A DNA stretch of 64,000 bases, taken from positions 310,001-374,000 of the forward strand of contig JAPEHQ010000014.1 in NCBI GenBank assembly GCA_027405735.1, written 5' to 3'. Shown here one piece after another: positions 1-12,059 of the stretch (the stretch's first letter is position 1; every line of letters begins with the position of its first letter). Both the position numbers and the translations under genes were made by a program. The stretch comes from Mucor racemosus. Its lineage: Eukaryota; Mucoromycota; Mucoromycetes; Mucorales; Mucoraceae. Below the pieces are notes generated by a model. That model saw only the letters and a list, made by a program, of their open reading frames with translations, ran no database searches and had not been told where the DNA came from.

Positions 1-1120
1 GGCATATTGTTTCCTCTTCGATTCTTTACATTGGGAGCATCTACAATAGCTTTTTTCATGACATTACCGATTGGCGTTACATTGAAAAGCAGTGATATTG
101 TGGTAATATTGAACTTTATCTTTGTATTTTTATGTTTAAGGTTACTAATTTACTATGTTTGTTTGTGTTTCAGTCTCTTTGTGTAAAATATTACTGTAAA
201 GGAATTCTATTCTCATTGGGTGTTAAAGTGAATTACATTGGAGAAAAACCTCAATTGAATGAACCACATGTTTTTGTGGTATGGATATATATTTTGTTAG
301 ATTTTATCTGCTTTGAGCTAATATCATATATTGTAGGCTAACCATACTTCATACTTGGACTATATTTTACTCAGTGCTCATAAATTTCCTCATGCTGTAG
401 TGATGGCAAGACATACAGGTGCATTAGGTAATGATTTTGCATCTTTAAAATCAAACAATGCTCCCATCTAACGTTAGGTCTTGAATAGGATTTTTACAGA
501 ATAATGGATTAAATTATCTCCATTCATTATGCTTTGATCGTGCTAATATAACTGAACGTAAAGATTTATCAGAAAGGTAAGCTATTCATGAAAATAAGCT
601 ACAGATCATGAAATTAAAACATGTTATTTTCAGCTTAAAAAGACATGTTAAGTCATCCGATACTTGGAGAAACCCTATGATTATTTTCCCAGAAGGAACT
701 TGCGTAAATAACGAATATGCCATTCGTTTCCAAAAGGGTGCTTTTGAATTAGGTGTTAAAGTATGTCCTGTTGGCATCAAGTAAGTGTATAGAAAATGTT
801 CCTGAATTCGTTGTCATGGTTACCAACATTTTTTTTTCAATAGATATGGACGTTACTTTGGTGATCCATATTGGGATACTCGTAAAGGATTTATGCATTA
901 TGCTTATTACAGAATGACAAGATGGCTTACAACAGTAGATGTAGTGTATTGTAAACCTGAGATACCTCATAGAAGCGAGACAGCTGTACAATATGGTGAA
1001 CGTGTTAAAGATAGAATTGCAACCAATATTGGATTAAAAAAAGTAGACTTCAATGGCATGGCAAAACGAGATTTATTAAATATTTTAAAAGAAGAAAATC
1101 AATCAAAAAAACACATTTAG
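1..1120 (+). CDS. Glycerol-3-phosphate acyltransferase (GPAT3/4-like, PlsC fold), 3' part; 5' end off the window
   Basis: Six exons read in one frame: 1-102, 174-278, 337-427, 489-576, 634-780 and 844-1120 (TAG), giving 269 codons. The acyltransferase block I motif NHTSYLD (HxxxxD, catalytic His/Asp) opens exon 3, GFLQ begins exon 4, and block III FPEGTC followed by NNEYAIRFQKGAFEL is in exon 5. The downstream stretch KYGRYFGDPYWDT and RMTRWLTTVDVVY matches the pattern of the animal GPAT3/4 (AGPAT6) branch rather than soluble bacterial PlsC. The family acylates glycerol-3-phosphate or a lysophospholipid at the ER membrane as the entry step to triacylglycerol and phospholipids. The first residues (SLGVKVNYIGE and a hydrophobic segment before it) suit a membrane anchor. 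All introns are GT-AG. The start and N-terminal membrane segments lie upstream of base 1. Family assignment is strong; substrate is inferred. Confidence 0.85.
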
Positions 1121-1392
1121 ATAATTTTACATACAATAATAATAGTATATCATTAAACCAAAATTCATTTTATCATCCTCCCTTTGTAATATGAAAGAGA
1201 TCAATGTTACTACATGTTTGATTGGACAAAGGTTGCCGTCACTTTGTTTTAAGGTGGGAGTGTGTGTATAAATGGTTGCGCCATTACCCGCGTTTAAATT
1301 TTTTCTTTTTCTCTTCTCTTTATAACTTTTACCCCTTGAAAAACTATATTTTATTAACAAGATATTTCTATATTCAAGTGTATATACTCAAT

Positions 1393-3834
1393 ATGTCTTG
1401 CTTACATACAAATATTAATGCTGATGGCGGAAGTTGCGCAGACTGTGGCTGTTGTCTGCATGAAGTTATTTTCGGTGGTCTTTGTGCACTTTGTGGTGCA
1501 ATTATTGATGAAGAGTAAGTAAAAAATACGTCTTTATTATATGATTATTTGCTAATTGAATCTTTTTTATAGTCAAAAAGATGATTATACTAGCAATCAT
1601 ATTGACATGACTCATGATGCTAGTGGAATTACCGTTAGCAAAAAGGTAATTTCACGAATACATTCAATTTTACCGGAAACTTTATGTTAATTTTCATATA
1701 GGAAGCTGAACGGATTCAAAAAGGAGAAGAAGCAAGATTACTCAAAACAAGAAAGCTTTCCCTTATTGTTGATTTAGATCAAACAATTTTACATGCTGCT
1801 TGGGAGCCTCATATTGCTGAATGGGTTGATGATCACAAACAAAAACGAGACAGTCGAGCAAAAGATATGAGCACCTTCACATTAGATGGTAGCAAATATA
1901 CAATTAAATTACGACCTGGAACAATTAAATTTCTCAAAGACATGTCAAAGCTTTACGAAATGCACGTATATACAATGGGCACTCGTGCTTATGCTAAAGC
2001 TGTTGCCGCAGTTATTGATCCCACAATGGAACTATTTCAAGATCGAATCCTCACTCGTGATGAAAATGGAAGCTTAACAAAAAAACGTTTGGATCGATTA
2101 TTCCCTGCAGATCAAAGCAAAGTAGTAGTTCTTGATGATCGAGCTGATGTTTGGGATTACTCACCAAATCTTATTCAAATCAAACCCTATGAATACTTCG
2201 CTGGTGTAGGCGATATCAATGCACCACCCAATGCTCAATCAACTAAATTAATACCCACAGAAGCAATTAAAGAAGACGAAGATGTAAATACTGCAGATGT
2301 AAATAACAAGGAAAAAGTCGAAGTCAATGGATCAAATAGTACTGTAAATAAAAAGCAAGCATCCAAAGCAGAATCCAAAGCAGAATTCAAAACAGAATCC
2401 AAAGCAGCAAATAGTATCATAGATAGAAAGAACGAAATTGTAAAGAGCCAGAAAGATGATAAAGCTAATTCAGATTCAAGTTCGGATGGATCAGATTCAG
2501 ACTCAAGTTCTGATGAATCAGATGTTGAAACTGATGACAAGAATGATAAAGTTAATAACGAAATTTCAACACAAGAGAGCAGTCGATCAGAAAGCTCAAA
2601 TAGCCAGCAAAATGGAGATCACCAAAAGAAAGAAGACTTTGAAAGTAAAAATTCGACTCAAATGAACTCAAATAGTAACGAACCAGATGAAGAGGACCAC
2701 GAGCAAAATAATGATACCGACAATAAAGTTCAAAATAAAGTCAACACAAATACTAGTGAATCAACAAATGGTATTATTAAACATGACGAAGATAAATCTA
2801 AGAAAGAATCAGCAACCAAAGAAGAATTGAATAGTACTGAATCAGAAAGCTCAAACTCTCAAATCAATGGAGACAGTGATAACAAAACATCTCCCAGCAA
2901 CGGAATTTCGTCGCAAGACAAATCAAATAAGAATATTCTAGCTAGTTTTAATCCTCAACATGAAGACCCGGATAGAATTTTAGAAGTTATCAATAAGGCA
3001 TTGACTGACGTGCATAATGAATTTTATCGTCGAGTAGATGAAGGAGAACCAGAACCTCATGTTGCCATTATCTTGCCTGAAATTAAGCAAAATGTGTTGA
3101 AAGATTGCGCTCTAGTATTCTCAGGTGTCATCCCTTTACATTATAGACCACAAGATGCGTCAATTTGGAGAATGGCTACTTCGTTTGGTGCTAATTGCCT
3201 AGAAGAACTAACAGGCAAAGTAACCCACCTTGTAGCTGCAAATGTAAGGAATTATTCATTTTTTATGCCATAATTCATCAGTCTAATTGTTTTGTTTTTT
3301 TTATAGGCCGGTACATCAAAAGTCAATACTGCTCGAAAATATCAAAAAATCAAGATTGTATCACCACAATGGTTAATGAATTCCATTTGGAATTTCAAAA
3401 AAGAAAACGAAACACCTTATATAATTCCTGTTGAGGATGTATCTTCAGAAGTTGAGAATCCAGAAGAAACATCATTAGATTTCGATGAAGAAGAGTTACA
3501 AATTGATATGGATTGGTCTGATTCCGAGATTGATGCAGCCTTAGCTGATGATATTGAAACTGACAATGGCACGTCTGCTCCCGGTAGCTCTATTCGATCT
3601 GGTTCTATCCGATCTGGAGTTTTCTCTGATGATGGCGATCAAGAAATGGAAGAGGAAGACTGGCTTGGGGAAATGTTAGAAGGAATAGATGATAGTGAAG
3701 TTGAAAGCGATTATGGAGATGTGGAAAGTGTTGCATCTGCTTCCTCTTTTTCTTCTTCCTCATCTAAAAAAAGGGGGAGGGAATATGACGAGGAAGACGA
3801 GAATGAGTTACCTTCTTCTAAAAGACTCAAATAA
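1393..3834 (+). CDS. FCP1: FCP1, RNA polymerase II CTD Ser/Thr phosphatase
   Basis: Four exons: 1393-1514, 1573-1645, 1702-3243 and 3307-3834, 754 residues (yeast Fcp1 is 732). Exon 1 encodes a Cys-rich start with the Fcp1 N-terminal signature FGGLCALCG. The HAD-type phosphatase motif DLDQT (DxDxT, nucleophile Asp about residue 89) is in exon 3, followed by TMGTRAYA and the second acidic motif VVVLDDRADVW (about 206-216). A long Ser/Asn/Asp/Glu-rich linker (about 255-500) precedes a BRCT domain (about 535-620) that is split by intron 3 (GKVTHLVAAN / AGTSKVNTARKY). The tail is acidic and ends in a basic stretch, as in the TFIIF-binding tail of the family. Fcp1 dephosphorylates the Rpb1 CTD (mainly Ser2) to recycle polymerase. 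The ATG is chosen because the conserved N-terminal motif starts just after it. The gene begins 272 bp after the GPAT stop. Confidence 0.95.
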
Positions 3835-4059
3835 TTTAAAATAATGAATGTTTTTATTACTTTGCTCCATAAAATACAGTGGTTAGACTGACACAAGATG
3901 CAGACGCAAGTTATTTGTTAAGAATAATACTAATATTTAAATAAATGGTCGAGTTCGAAAAAAATAGAATTATTACACTTGAATTAAGTAAACTAAAAGA
4001 CTTGGATGCAATAAAGAATTGCTGATAGCGAAAAAAAAAACTACAACAGAAGGTGAACC

Positions 4060-4242
4060 TTATCTTCGTGACATGTCAAGTTTAGCGTTGGCAATCAATG
4101 CAGTTGTAGAAACGGAACTTCGTCGAAAGTGAGCCTTCCAGATGTTAGCCAATGTAATAATGACTATTATGTAGCGAGGAGCCGAAGGCTTTTGACGGAA
4201 GGACCGAGAAGTGATCTGTTGTAAGCTTTTATGAAAAACCAT
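4060..4242 (-). pseudogene. Possible decayed C-terminal piece of a non-LTR reverse transcriptase
   Basis: A 60-codon open stretch on the minus strand reads ITLANIWKAHFRR then SSVSTTALIANAKLDMSR. The spacing of IW, AH, R and the following hydrophobic run resembles the extreme C-terminus of the intact LINE ORF2 in this window (AIWIAHYRFIFADIPFVP then LAVLSTIHKNL). The similarity is weak and short and there is no upstream RT homology, so this is only a suggestion. Confidence 0.25.
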
Positions 4243-4816
4243 AATAAAAATTAATCAAAAATAGCAACCTGTCGCCGCAGGTTTACTTTACAATTGAGAT
4301 AAATGAAATTTACTACTTTTTAAACCCCTTATTCCCAAGTTATTTTACCTATAAAGAGATTTTGAATTTTAACGTAGGCTCTGGTCTAATCAATGGTGAT
4401 TGCTGATGGTTTTGTATTGTACAACCATTTTATTTTTTATTTTTTGTGGGTGCTCGATGCAAAAAGTCAAAATATACAAATCAAATCAATGAATGCATCC
4501 AAATGCAATTAAAAGAGTACATATATGGTACGTGTTTTTATTTCTCCATTTTCACAGCAACTCGAGTAGGCTGAACCTGTTGCAGTTCTGTAAATTAGAA
4601 CTGGACGTATATATCATTACAACGGAGCTTATTTGGATCTATATTCGGCAAGAGCTGGTGAGCTTACTGACGTTAATGGGTGTAAACAGTAGCTAATCAA
4701 TTTTTGTTCAAATTTACAGAATGCACAATGATCCATGCAATCTGATACCTGATATACCTATAGTAATTATCCATTCCTATGCTCCGGTAGAGTGGCAGCT
4801 TACCTAGATTATCATT

Positions 4817-4877
4817 TAAAAGGAATGTATTTTTAATTGTTTTTATTAAAAGGAATGTATTTTTAATTGTTTTTATT
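4817..4877. repeat. Two-copy 30-bp tandem duplication
   Basis: The unit containing AGGAATGTATTTTTAATTG is repeated exactly with a 30-bp period (AGGAATGTAT at 4,821 and again at 4,851). It lies just upstream of repeat A copy 1. Confidence 0.85.
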
Positions 4878-4920
4878 AAAAGTACTCAGCAAATTATAGG
4901 TGTATCTTGGCATTAATTTT

Positions 4921-6560
4921 CCCGACACCACACAGTAGGCTGTGGAAGTTGCCCTTTGAGACCATCGTATTCAAGATGGGTACCTACTCTCATCTAAAGT
5001 TCAAAGTTAATAGGATTGAAATTCATCGAGATGAGGTTTTTGTTGTCGGTTTTTACGGCTGCAGGAAAGTAGATTTTAGATGGTTTTCAAATGGTTTTCA
5101 AATGGTTTTCAAATGTTTTCACTTAATATTAAATCGAATCACATAAAGTCATCAAAGGAGATGTACATCCTCAGTTTATAAGCTATTGATATATCTCGGA
5201 AAAAATAAATATTTATTCCAGAATATAAGTGCACTAGCCAAATGTTGACCAAAAATAACCAATATTTACCTAATATTGATTATTAAAAATTGAGCATCTA
5301 AATTGAGGTACTACTTTTTTATATTCTAAAGATAGATCCACCTCTAAGCTACTCGTAATTTTTTGTTTCAACAAAAAACATTGATTTTTCATCGATATAA
5401 TCAAAATAATAGTTTTGTCACAGCTTAAACCCAATAGTAACGGGGTTCCAAAAATGATTTGTTGTAAAAAATGAACGAAAAATGAATCAAAAAACAAAAT
5501 CGTTTAAATGTTCATGAACTGCAAAGCAAGTCGACCTAGTGTATTAAATAGTTTTTGTACAGTTTTGGATTCTGCATCCATTCAAATAAAAATCAAAAAA
5601 ATATTTCACATTAAATTTTGCGTAAAATACAATTGGAATTTTGGAGATTTTTTGAAGATACACATTAATTTTGATAAACATATTTAACATATAAGTAATT
5701 GGAATGATGTGCAAAAAAATTATCTATCGATCGAGCTATTGCGGAATTTTCTAGCTCCATTTTTTGTAGAGAAAACCAGATTTTTGTCCAAAATGTTTTC
5801 AGTTTCAGAATTTGGGATGAGGGTATATAGGGGGAAAATGGAAGCTAGAAATGAAGGTTAATTTTTGTACATATTTTTGAGGATATCTCCACGAAAAATC
5901 AATATTTTTAAAAAAACTAAATTGGATCCGAGAGAGCTCAGCGAGCTTGATGACATGAGTAAAAAAAAAAATGTTGCTCAATTTAACCAATATTTTGAAA
6001 CCTACTATAGAAATGCCAAAAAAAAGAAAAAAAAATAAAAGTACTCAGAATTTTTTATATTAAAATATGTTATAGAGCACTTCAAAACAAGTAAGTTTTA
6101 TTATTAAAAAATGTTAGTATAGCTTAATTTTTTCTGGAGTTATGAAGCCTCAAAGTTTTCAATTCATTAGCAGATTAGCAGTGAAATACGCGTAAAAAAT
6201 CTGAAACCTTAGCACTGAAAAATTAATACCAACTGCAAAAAATAGGATATTTCCGGATACTCATTTTTGGATTAAAGGTAAACATCTCAGGTACATTAGC
6301 ATATAATTTTATCTTGGTGTTATTCAGTGAAAAAAAAAGTAGAGCAGGGATGAAAAATGAGACCCAATTTTTAAGGAAAAAGCAGTGAATTTTACGTGTT
6401 TTTGAGCCTTTCACGAGATATAAAAAGAATTCATGAATAGCTAGTATAATGCGACTAATTCATATCTATTTTGTGGTCTCTGAGGTATATCCTAGATAAT
6501 ATTTATTATGAGGTTAGTTATAGAAAGAAGGCATACTCCGATTTTGAAGATTGAAACTAT
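4921..6560 (+). repeat. Repeat A, copy 1 (about 1.6 kb, non-coding)
   Basis: Starts near CACACAGTAGGCTGTGGAAG and ends near GTTAGTTATAGAAAG / GATTTTGAAGATTG. Other copies in the window are at 12,575-13,755 (5' truncated), 20,795-22,385 (inverted) and 55,700-63,150 (split by a LINE). Shared landmarks are TTGATTTTTCATCGATATAATC, written with CGTCGAG in other copies, then TCGATCGAGCTATTGCGG and GCAGTGAAATACGCGTAAAA. No ORF is conserved between copies and no terminal inverted repeat is obvious. Within this copy ATGGTTTTCAA is repeated in tandem near 5,090. Its nature (non-autonomous retroelement, pericentric repeat or other) is unknown. Confidence 0.8.
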
Positions 6561-7985
6561 GAAATTTTTTTTTGAAAATTCAAATTTAATATTAAAATTT
6601 ATTTTAACTTATCGGGTGTGGTTTCTTTGTGTACTACAGCAGGTCAAAATAGGTCGTGAAGGGTAGAAGAATGAACAAAATAAGTTGTAATTTCTTTGAT
6701 TGATTAATGAGTAAGAAAAATAATTACACAAATATCATACAGTGTGATTGTTTAGCTTCTTCTACATAGAAAAAAATCTAAAAATTAATTTTTATTATAT
6801 ATATATACTGTATTACTGTATTATCAGATATTGTTTTCTTGTGGAGATAGGACGAGATCTGGTATTTTCAACATTAATAACCGTAACTTTTATAGATTAT
6901 AAAAATTTTATTACTATAATATATAATACATATTTTATCTACTCCTAAATTTTTGTATATATACGTAGTATCGGTTTTCGAAGATATTAAACAGCCAATT
7001 TTGAAGCCAATTCCATTTCTAACTCATATTAAAATGTAATTCTTATAAATAGTCTTTTAAACCAAGACCTAGAAGCTCTTGGTTCTTTCTTTTACCATTA
7101 GTTTTTCTAGTAATAAAGCCTACGTTCTCCATGATAAATGTTACTAGTCTTTATTATTATTCTTTCTATAAATAAGATTGTATGTATCCATAGACTCTCA
7201 CGTAGCGCTATTTTGCATCTATTGATTATATGCTCACTGGAAACTTTAGTTACGTATTTAAATGAAATAAAGTCAGCTTTTGCATTATTGTACCTAGCAT
7301 AATTACATTATATAGGGCAAAAATAACAGATTTCTCTTTATATTTCGATCAGGAATAAAGATTTTTTTTGTAAACCAAATTGCTGCTGATACTCAGAAAA
7401 TAGCAGTATCGTATTATATACCAAAGAAAAAAAATATGGTCAAATTACTCAATATTGCACAAGTCAAGAAAAACAAAAGAACAGATAATAAGTAGAAGGA
7501 CGGCAATTAAAAAAAGCAAACATAGAGGGGACGTTTGTCCTAGTTGCTAGACTTATGCGCTTTACAGCTAGTTCAAACGGAGAGGTTGTGGGTTCGAAAC
7601 TCGTGTAAGCGGATTTTCTTCGGAACTTGTGCTTGCCGGGCTAGAAGCGCAGCTAATCACCCCCTTGCCTTTTTTTTCGTTTTACCTTTCTACGTACAGC
7701 TTTCAAAAGACTATCAATTGTTTTATTCTTTTCTCTATTCCAGTATTTTTAGTGGTATTTTAGAAATTCATTTTCTTTATGAATATCTTATTTTACAAGC
7801 ACAAGAAATTTTACAAAAGTAGACAAATTCTGCATGCAATAATTTAATAATGTAAACTGTATTGTAAGCCTACTACTGTCTGTATATTTTGATTTTGGTT
7901 TTCACCCAGTAACAAATAGAGTATTACTAATTGTAATAAAGGCATACATAATGGAGTATCTTTAGTCATTTTTCAGAAAGACTTG
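6561..7985. other. AT-rich spacer with one tRNA-like segment
   Basis: No protein gene is recognisable. The only structured signal is the possible tRNA-derived segment at 7,533-7,606, listed separately. Confidence 0.5.
7533..7606 (+). repeat. Possible tRNA pseudogene or tRNA-derived SINE head
   Basis: GGTTCGAAACT (7,591-7,601) fits the pol III B box and TAGTTGCTAGA (7,541-7,551) is a loose A box, with spacing typical of a tRNA. The segment does not fold into a clean cloverleaf, and a T-run that could act as terminator follows at about 7,669. A functional tRNA is unlikely. Confidence 0.3.
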
Positions 7986-8605
7986 TGCAGTGGAATTACA
8001 TACTAAAAACGCTTGATAATAATAAAACAACCTAAATTCCAAGTGTCGTGTAGATAATAGCACCCTTGATCACGGCGCAATCAATTACACAAATGACATA
8101 TATATCAAAACAGGATTCTATCCAAATCAATAATAATAATAAACAAAGATATCAATTTAATCAACAACTATTCATCTACAGTATATTGAAGTTGCACTAT
8201 TGATATAAATAAGATTCAAGCATATAAAAACTACCCCTTAAAAATCAAGGTTGTTACATAAAATAGATATAACAATAATAAACAAAACAATCATTTCCCA
8301 AAAGGTCGATATTGTCACACTTGACATCAATTCCTTATGGTGAATGCTCTACATAATTTACCCCTTAAAATATTAAATCAATAACAATGTACTCAAAACT
8401 AGAAGATTACTAAATATAAATCCATTCAAGTCTGATTGTGTCCAAGTTCTCCAAACCACTATAAATACCCTCATACTTTTTCAATTATTTTAAATCTTCA
8501 GAAATCTTTTGTAATAAAAACTTTAGCTGATTATAATTGTATTTCTACTGCTTTTATTTTATATTTTTTTTATTTTAGTAAATAACATTGTTAATCATAT
8601 TTGGA
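7986..8605 (+). mobile_element. Element H, copy 1 (short non-autonomous TIR element, 3' end diverged)
   Basis: Begins GCAGTGGAATTACATACTAA and ends near TTTTAGTAAATAAC. It matches along its length the sequences at 49,283-50,005 (same strand) and 54,559-55,283 (opposite strand), although this copy lacks about 100 bp present near the 5' end of the others. No coding capacity. The ends in the best copy are GCAGTAAA...TTTACTGC. Confidence 0.75.
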
Positions 8606-9627
8606 TTTCTATCAGTTCCGACTTTAGTCATTATCAGTTAGAAATTGGTTTGGCACCAACTTAAATTTATCCTTAATAATGGACTTCAGGATAATTATTA
8701 TTGCATGAACAATAATATTAAAGGCATATCACTCTTCACTCAAGAAACACTTTATATGTAAAATCTTGAGAATGATGCCCAAAGGTATGTAGCTTCCGTC
8801 AATTTATTATTTATCAGCATGCATGTTGTATGCCACCGACTACCATAATACGCTATCACCTTCTGCAGTATCAATACATCTTACAATCTATTGACTACAA
8901 CATGCATTGAACTGGAAAGTCTTGATATCATCGGATATTATAAATAAGAAGCTCCTATTGTACTAAGTATATCCAGCAGTAATTAAAAAAAATGTTTGGA
9001 CCTCAATTGTGACATCATATCATTTCATCCCAGCGGTTAGTTAATCAAATAGCTATCAAACCAATATCTAAGCATATTTAGCGCAACATTGAAACAAGGT
9101 AACTCATAAGCTCTGCAAGCACGGTTAAATTATGATTGATCCATTTCCATCCATAAATTACTATCAAAAAAAATCCAACAGTTCAATAGTGCCTTATTAA
9201 ATTACATCTTAGGATCTCAATCTCAAATCAATATAAAAGGCTATACTTTTATATCTAAATAAACGATATCTTGTTTTATTATACAGTTGAAGAACTGATT
9301 CATTACTCATCCTCTTTTAACTATATTCTTTTTTAAGTATTATTTTTTAGACATGAAAATATACGACACAAGACGTGGTTTTATTGGACAGAAATATCAT
9401 GTTTTGCTGATGGTTTTCTCAATTCACAGTAATCTGTGAAAGTAGAAATATAATTTTTTATGCAAGATATATTTAAATCTACCATCATGTATAATTAGAG
9501 ATTAATTTAATTAATAATCACAAGAATAAAGTTCTTTTTCTTTGTTTTCTGCAGTTTTAAATATTAGAGCATGGTTTTATGTGAGATAACATTTAATTTC
9601 TTATGTGGGAAATAGTATCCGAGTTCA
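8606..9627. other. AT-rich spacer containing element K copy 1
   Basis: Apart from element K (8,866-9,285) nothing is recognisable; no coding signal is seen on either strand. Confidence 0.5.
8866..9285 (+). repeat. Element K, copy 1
   Basis: From GCAGTATCAATACATCTTAC to ATCTAAATAAACGATATC. A second copy starts at 11,004 and is interrupted between about 11,310 and 11,918. Non-coding; boundaries are approximate. Confidence 0.65.
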
Positions 9628-10995
9628 GCACATTATGGTTATTAGGCAAGACATTATATCATCCTTTTTTTGTGTTTCTATAGTATTTAAAATCTTATTA
9701 CTTTTCTAAAACATTTCGTGGGTTTTTAGCCAGTTCTAGCGTTTCGTTGAGTCGATATAAATATCATTGCCTTTGATTTTATCTGATAATCAAGAAATAT
9801 GTCCAACAATACCGTAGTAAATAATGATATTATTTGAACTTCGAATGCGTTTAAATAAAAATATCAGTCTCTAATATAGACCGCTACCTATATTAAAAAT
9901 ATTAGTCCCTTATGTTAGCATGCGTATTTAGTATTCAGATAAAAGGAAAGAATACCAGCTTGATAGTCTGATACTGTATGCCTTATCAAACGGTGAATAT
10001 ATCCTTAGAATATGAAAACAAAAAGAGAGAAACAATACACGTAGAAAAAGATTTTCAAGGATTTACATTATTTAGCGCAATTAAATCCCTGCTAAATTGC
10101 ACATTTCAGCCAATGTCAAAGCAGCATTACAGCGCATCAATCTATAAAATAAACAAAATAGATAATATCTGTTATTATAGAAACACGCATTTTCTACCAG
10201 AAAAAGCAGCTGTCATATCATACATTCATTAAAAAATTGCAAAAGCAAGACCGTAGAGCGACGTCATAATTGAGCATCATAGTAATATTGAATGGGTAAG
10301 TCTCTTATACTGTAGTATGGTATATCTAAGTTTTACATAAAAAAGCATTTCTTTTTTTAACTTTTCTTAAATTTAACCACTTATGGTCTGAAAATTTAGT
10401 TTTTGTAGCGGACATTTTCGGGGCTCGTTTTATCCTTACCAACACTCGTGATTTTGATCAAAAAACAGAAAAACCAAATTTTGATACCAAAATCAACGTT
10501 TAAATATATTACATTGTGAGAGAAAATTGTAGCCATAGCTAATACGCATTTTATAAAAGCTTAATATCAAATGTTAAGTAATGAAACTTTGTACTTTTGT
10601 CCCAAAAACGGAATTTTGGTTAAAGGATTTTCATGTAATATTTTGCAATAAAAATATTTTTTATTTTTTATTGATCAGATAGAGCGCTAAATGTTGTATA
10701 TGTGTATATTTTTTGTTTTTATAATTGGTAGTATAATTAACTCTAGATTTGCAAAACCAGAAAAAGAAAATTAAAAAATGTCAAAATTGATGATCTGGAC
10801 AAGGATAATTTTTGAAATTAATATTCCGCTTATAAGCCTTGTAAGTCTTAAAAATAAGAGATTTTATAATACTTGAGAACTTTTTCAAGAATTTACGATG
10901 CTGTACCTACTTGTATCAAGCTTATTACTATAAGTATTTATATATGCTAATATTATATGGTAGTTTATTCGATGATAATATAGTCTTACTTTTTA
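9628..10995 (+). repeat. Element M, solitary copy
   Basis: Runs from GGTTATTAGGCAAGACAT to AATATAGTCTTACTT and matches, at clearly less than full identity, the segments 46,847-48,215 (same strand) and 52,266-53,634 (opposite strand), which lie inside the large inverted repeat. Here it lacks the CACTACGGCC ends found there. An 84-codon open stretch (9,978-10,232, containing KKRETIHVEKDFQGFTLFSA) is interrupted by a stop in the other copies, so no gene is claimed. Confidence 0.7.
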
Positions 10996-11003
10996 ATCAA
11001 CAG

Positions 11004-12022
11004 TATTAATACACCTTACAATCTATTGACTACTATATGTATTGAAGTGCAAAGTCTTGATATCAGATGTAAGAAACTTCTAGCGTACTAAGTTTAATCC
11101 AGCAATTACCAAGAACGCTTGAACCTCAATTATGAAGCCATATTATTTTATCCCAGTGGTTAATCAATCAAGTGTCTATCAAATCAACATCCAAGCACAT
11201 TTAACGCAGCATTAAAACAAGGCAACTCACAAGCTATGCAAGAACGGTTAAATTATGATTGATCTATCTCAATCCATAGATTACTATCAAACATGAATTG
11301 TCAAAGGAACAATATAAAAAATAACAATTAAAAAGAACAAAAATGATCAGTTTCTCAACTGTTATAAAAAATCAGAATGATGATAAAATTTTTATTAAGT
11401 AAAATATGGTTGCTTTTACTGTATATATTTTTAGGTGTTATGGTTATCTCAGGCATCACACTATTATAATCCTTTTAATTATATCATGGGAATAACCATC
11501 AAATTGTGCCTTAAGGATTATTCATCAATAATCCAACCAGCACAAATCCATATGTTGCGATATTTGTGTAATGGTGTAAACGATATGGGAATTGAGATTA
11601 TCAACACTGTGAGAATTTTCTTCTTTGAGTGTTGTGAGAATTAGTCTTTTATTCATGATGATTATAAATGTGAGAAATAAGTTTGAATTATACCGTAGTA
11701 TTACGATAGAAGGAAGTGGATAAATATGGCCGAATACAAACCACTGTTTATAGCATTTATAAGGTGTAACACATATGGACTATGTCGTGGAGGTAAAATA
11801 TACCATTTATGAACATGTTGAATTTAGAGTTTCAATGTTACTTCAAATGTTTCTATTTGGGTCTGGTAGTTGTTAACATTGTAGAAGGCGGCATATACAG
11901 TTGACATAACAAAACAGATCTAATAATGGTTCAATCGTGCCTTAGATTACATCTCAGGATCTCAATGTCAAATCAACACAAAGGGCCATACTTTTTTTAT
12001 ATCTAAATAAACGATATTGTAG
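11004..12022 (+). repeat. Element K, copy 2, split by about 0.6 kb of other sequence
   Basis: ACAGTATTAATACACCTTAC to about 11,310 matches copy 1. The match resumes at about 11,918 (GGTTCAATCGTGCC) and ends with ATCTAAATAAACGATATT at about 12,015. The intervening 11,310-11,918 is absent from copy 1, so it is either an insertion here or a deletion there. Confidence 0.6.
11435..11644 (+). pseudogene. Exon-like open segment inside the split K element, unidentified
   Basis: The open frame contains GITIKLCLKDYSSIIQPAQ and LRYLCNGVNDMGIEIINTVR, compositionally protein-like and preceded by TTTTTAG, a plausible 3' splice site. No family is recognised. It could be a captured host exon or a relic of a mobile element. 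No upstream or downstream partner exon could be found. Confidence 0.25.
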
Positions 12023-12059
12023 TAGATTAATTGGTTGTCAAACTGAATATAATATAATA

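Larger units (their letters stand above)
3835..4920. other. Gene-poor spacer after FCP1
   Basis: No convincing gene. It holds a possible LINE-like remnant on the minus strand near 4,060-4,242 and a 30-bp tandem duplication at about 4,817-4,877, both listed separately. The rest is AT-rich. Confidence 0.6.

Noticed and set aside
9978..10232. 84-codon frame in element M as a gene
   Set aside because: The same position in the two other copies has a premature stop and indels, so there is no evidence of selection for protein.
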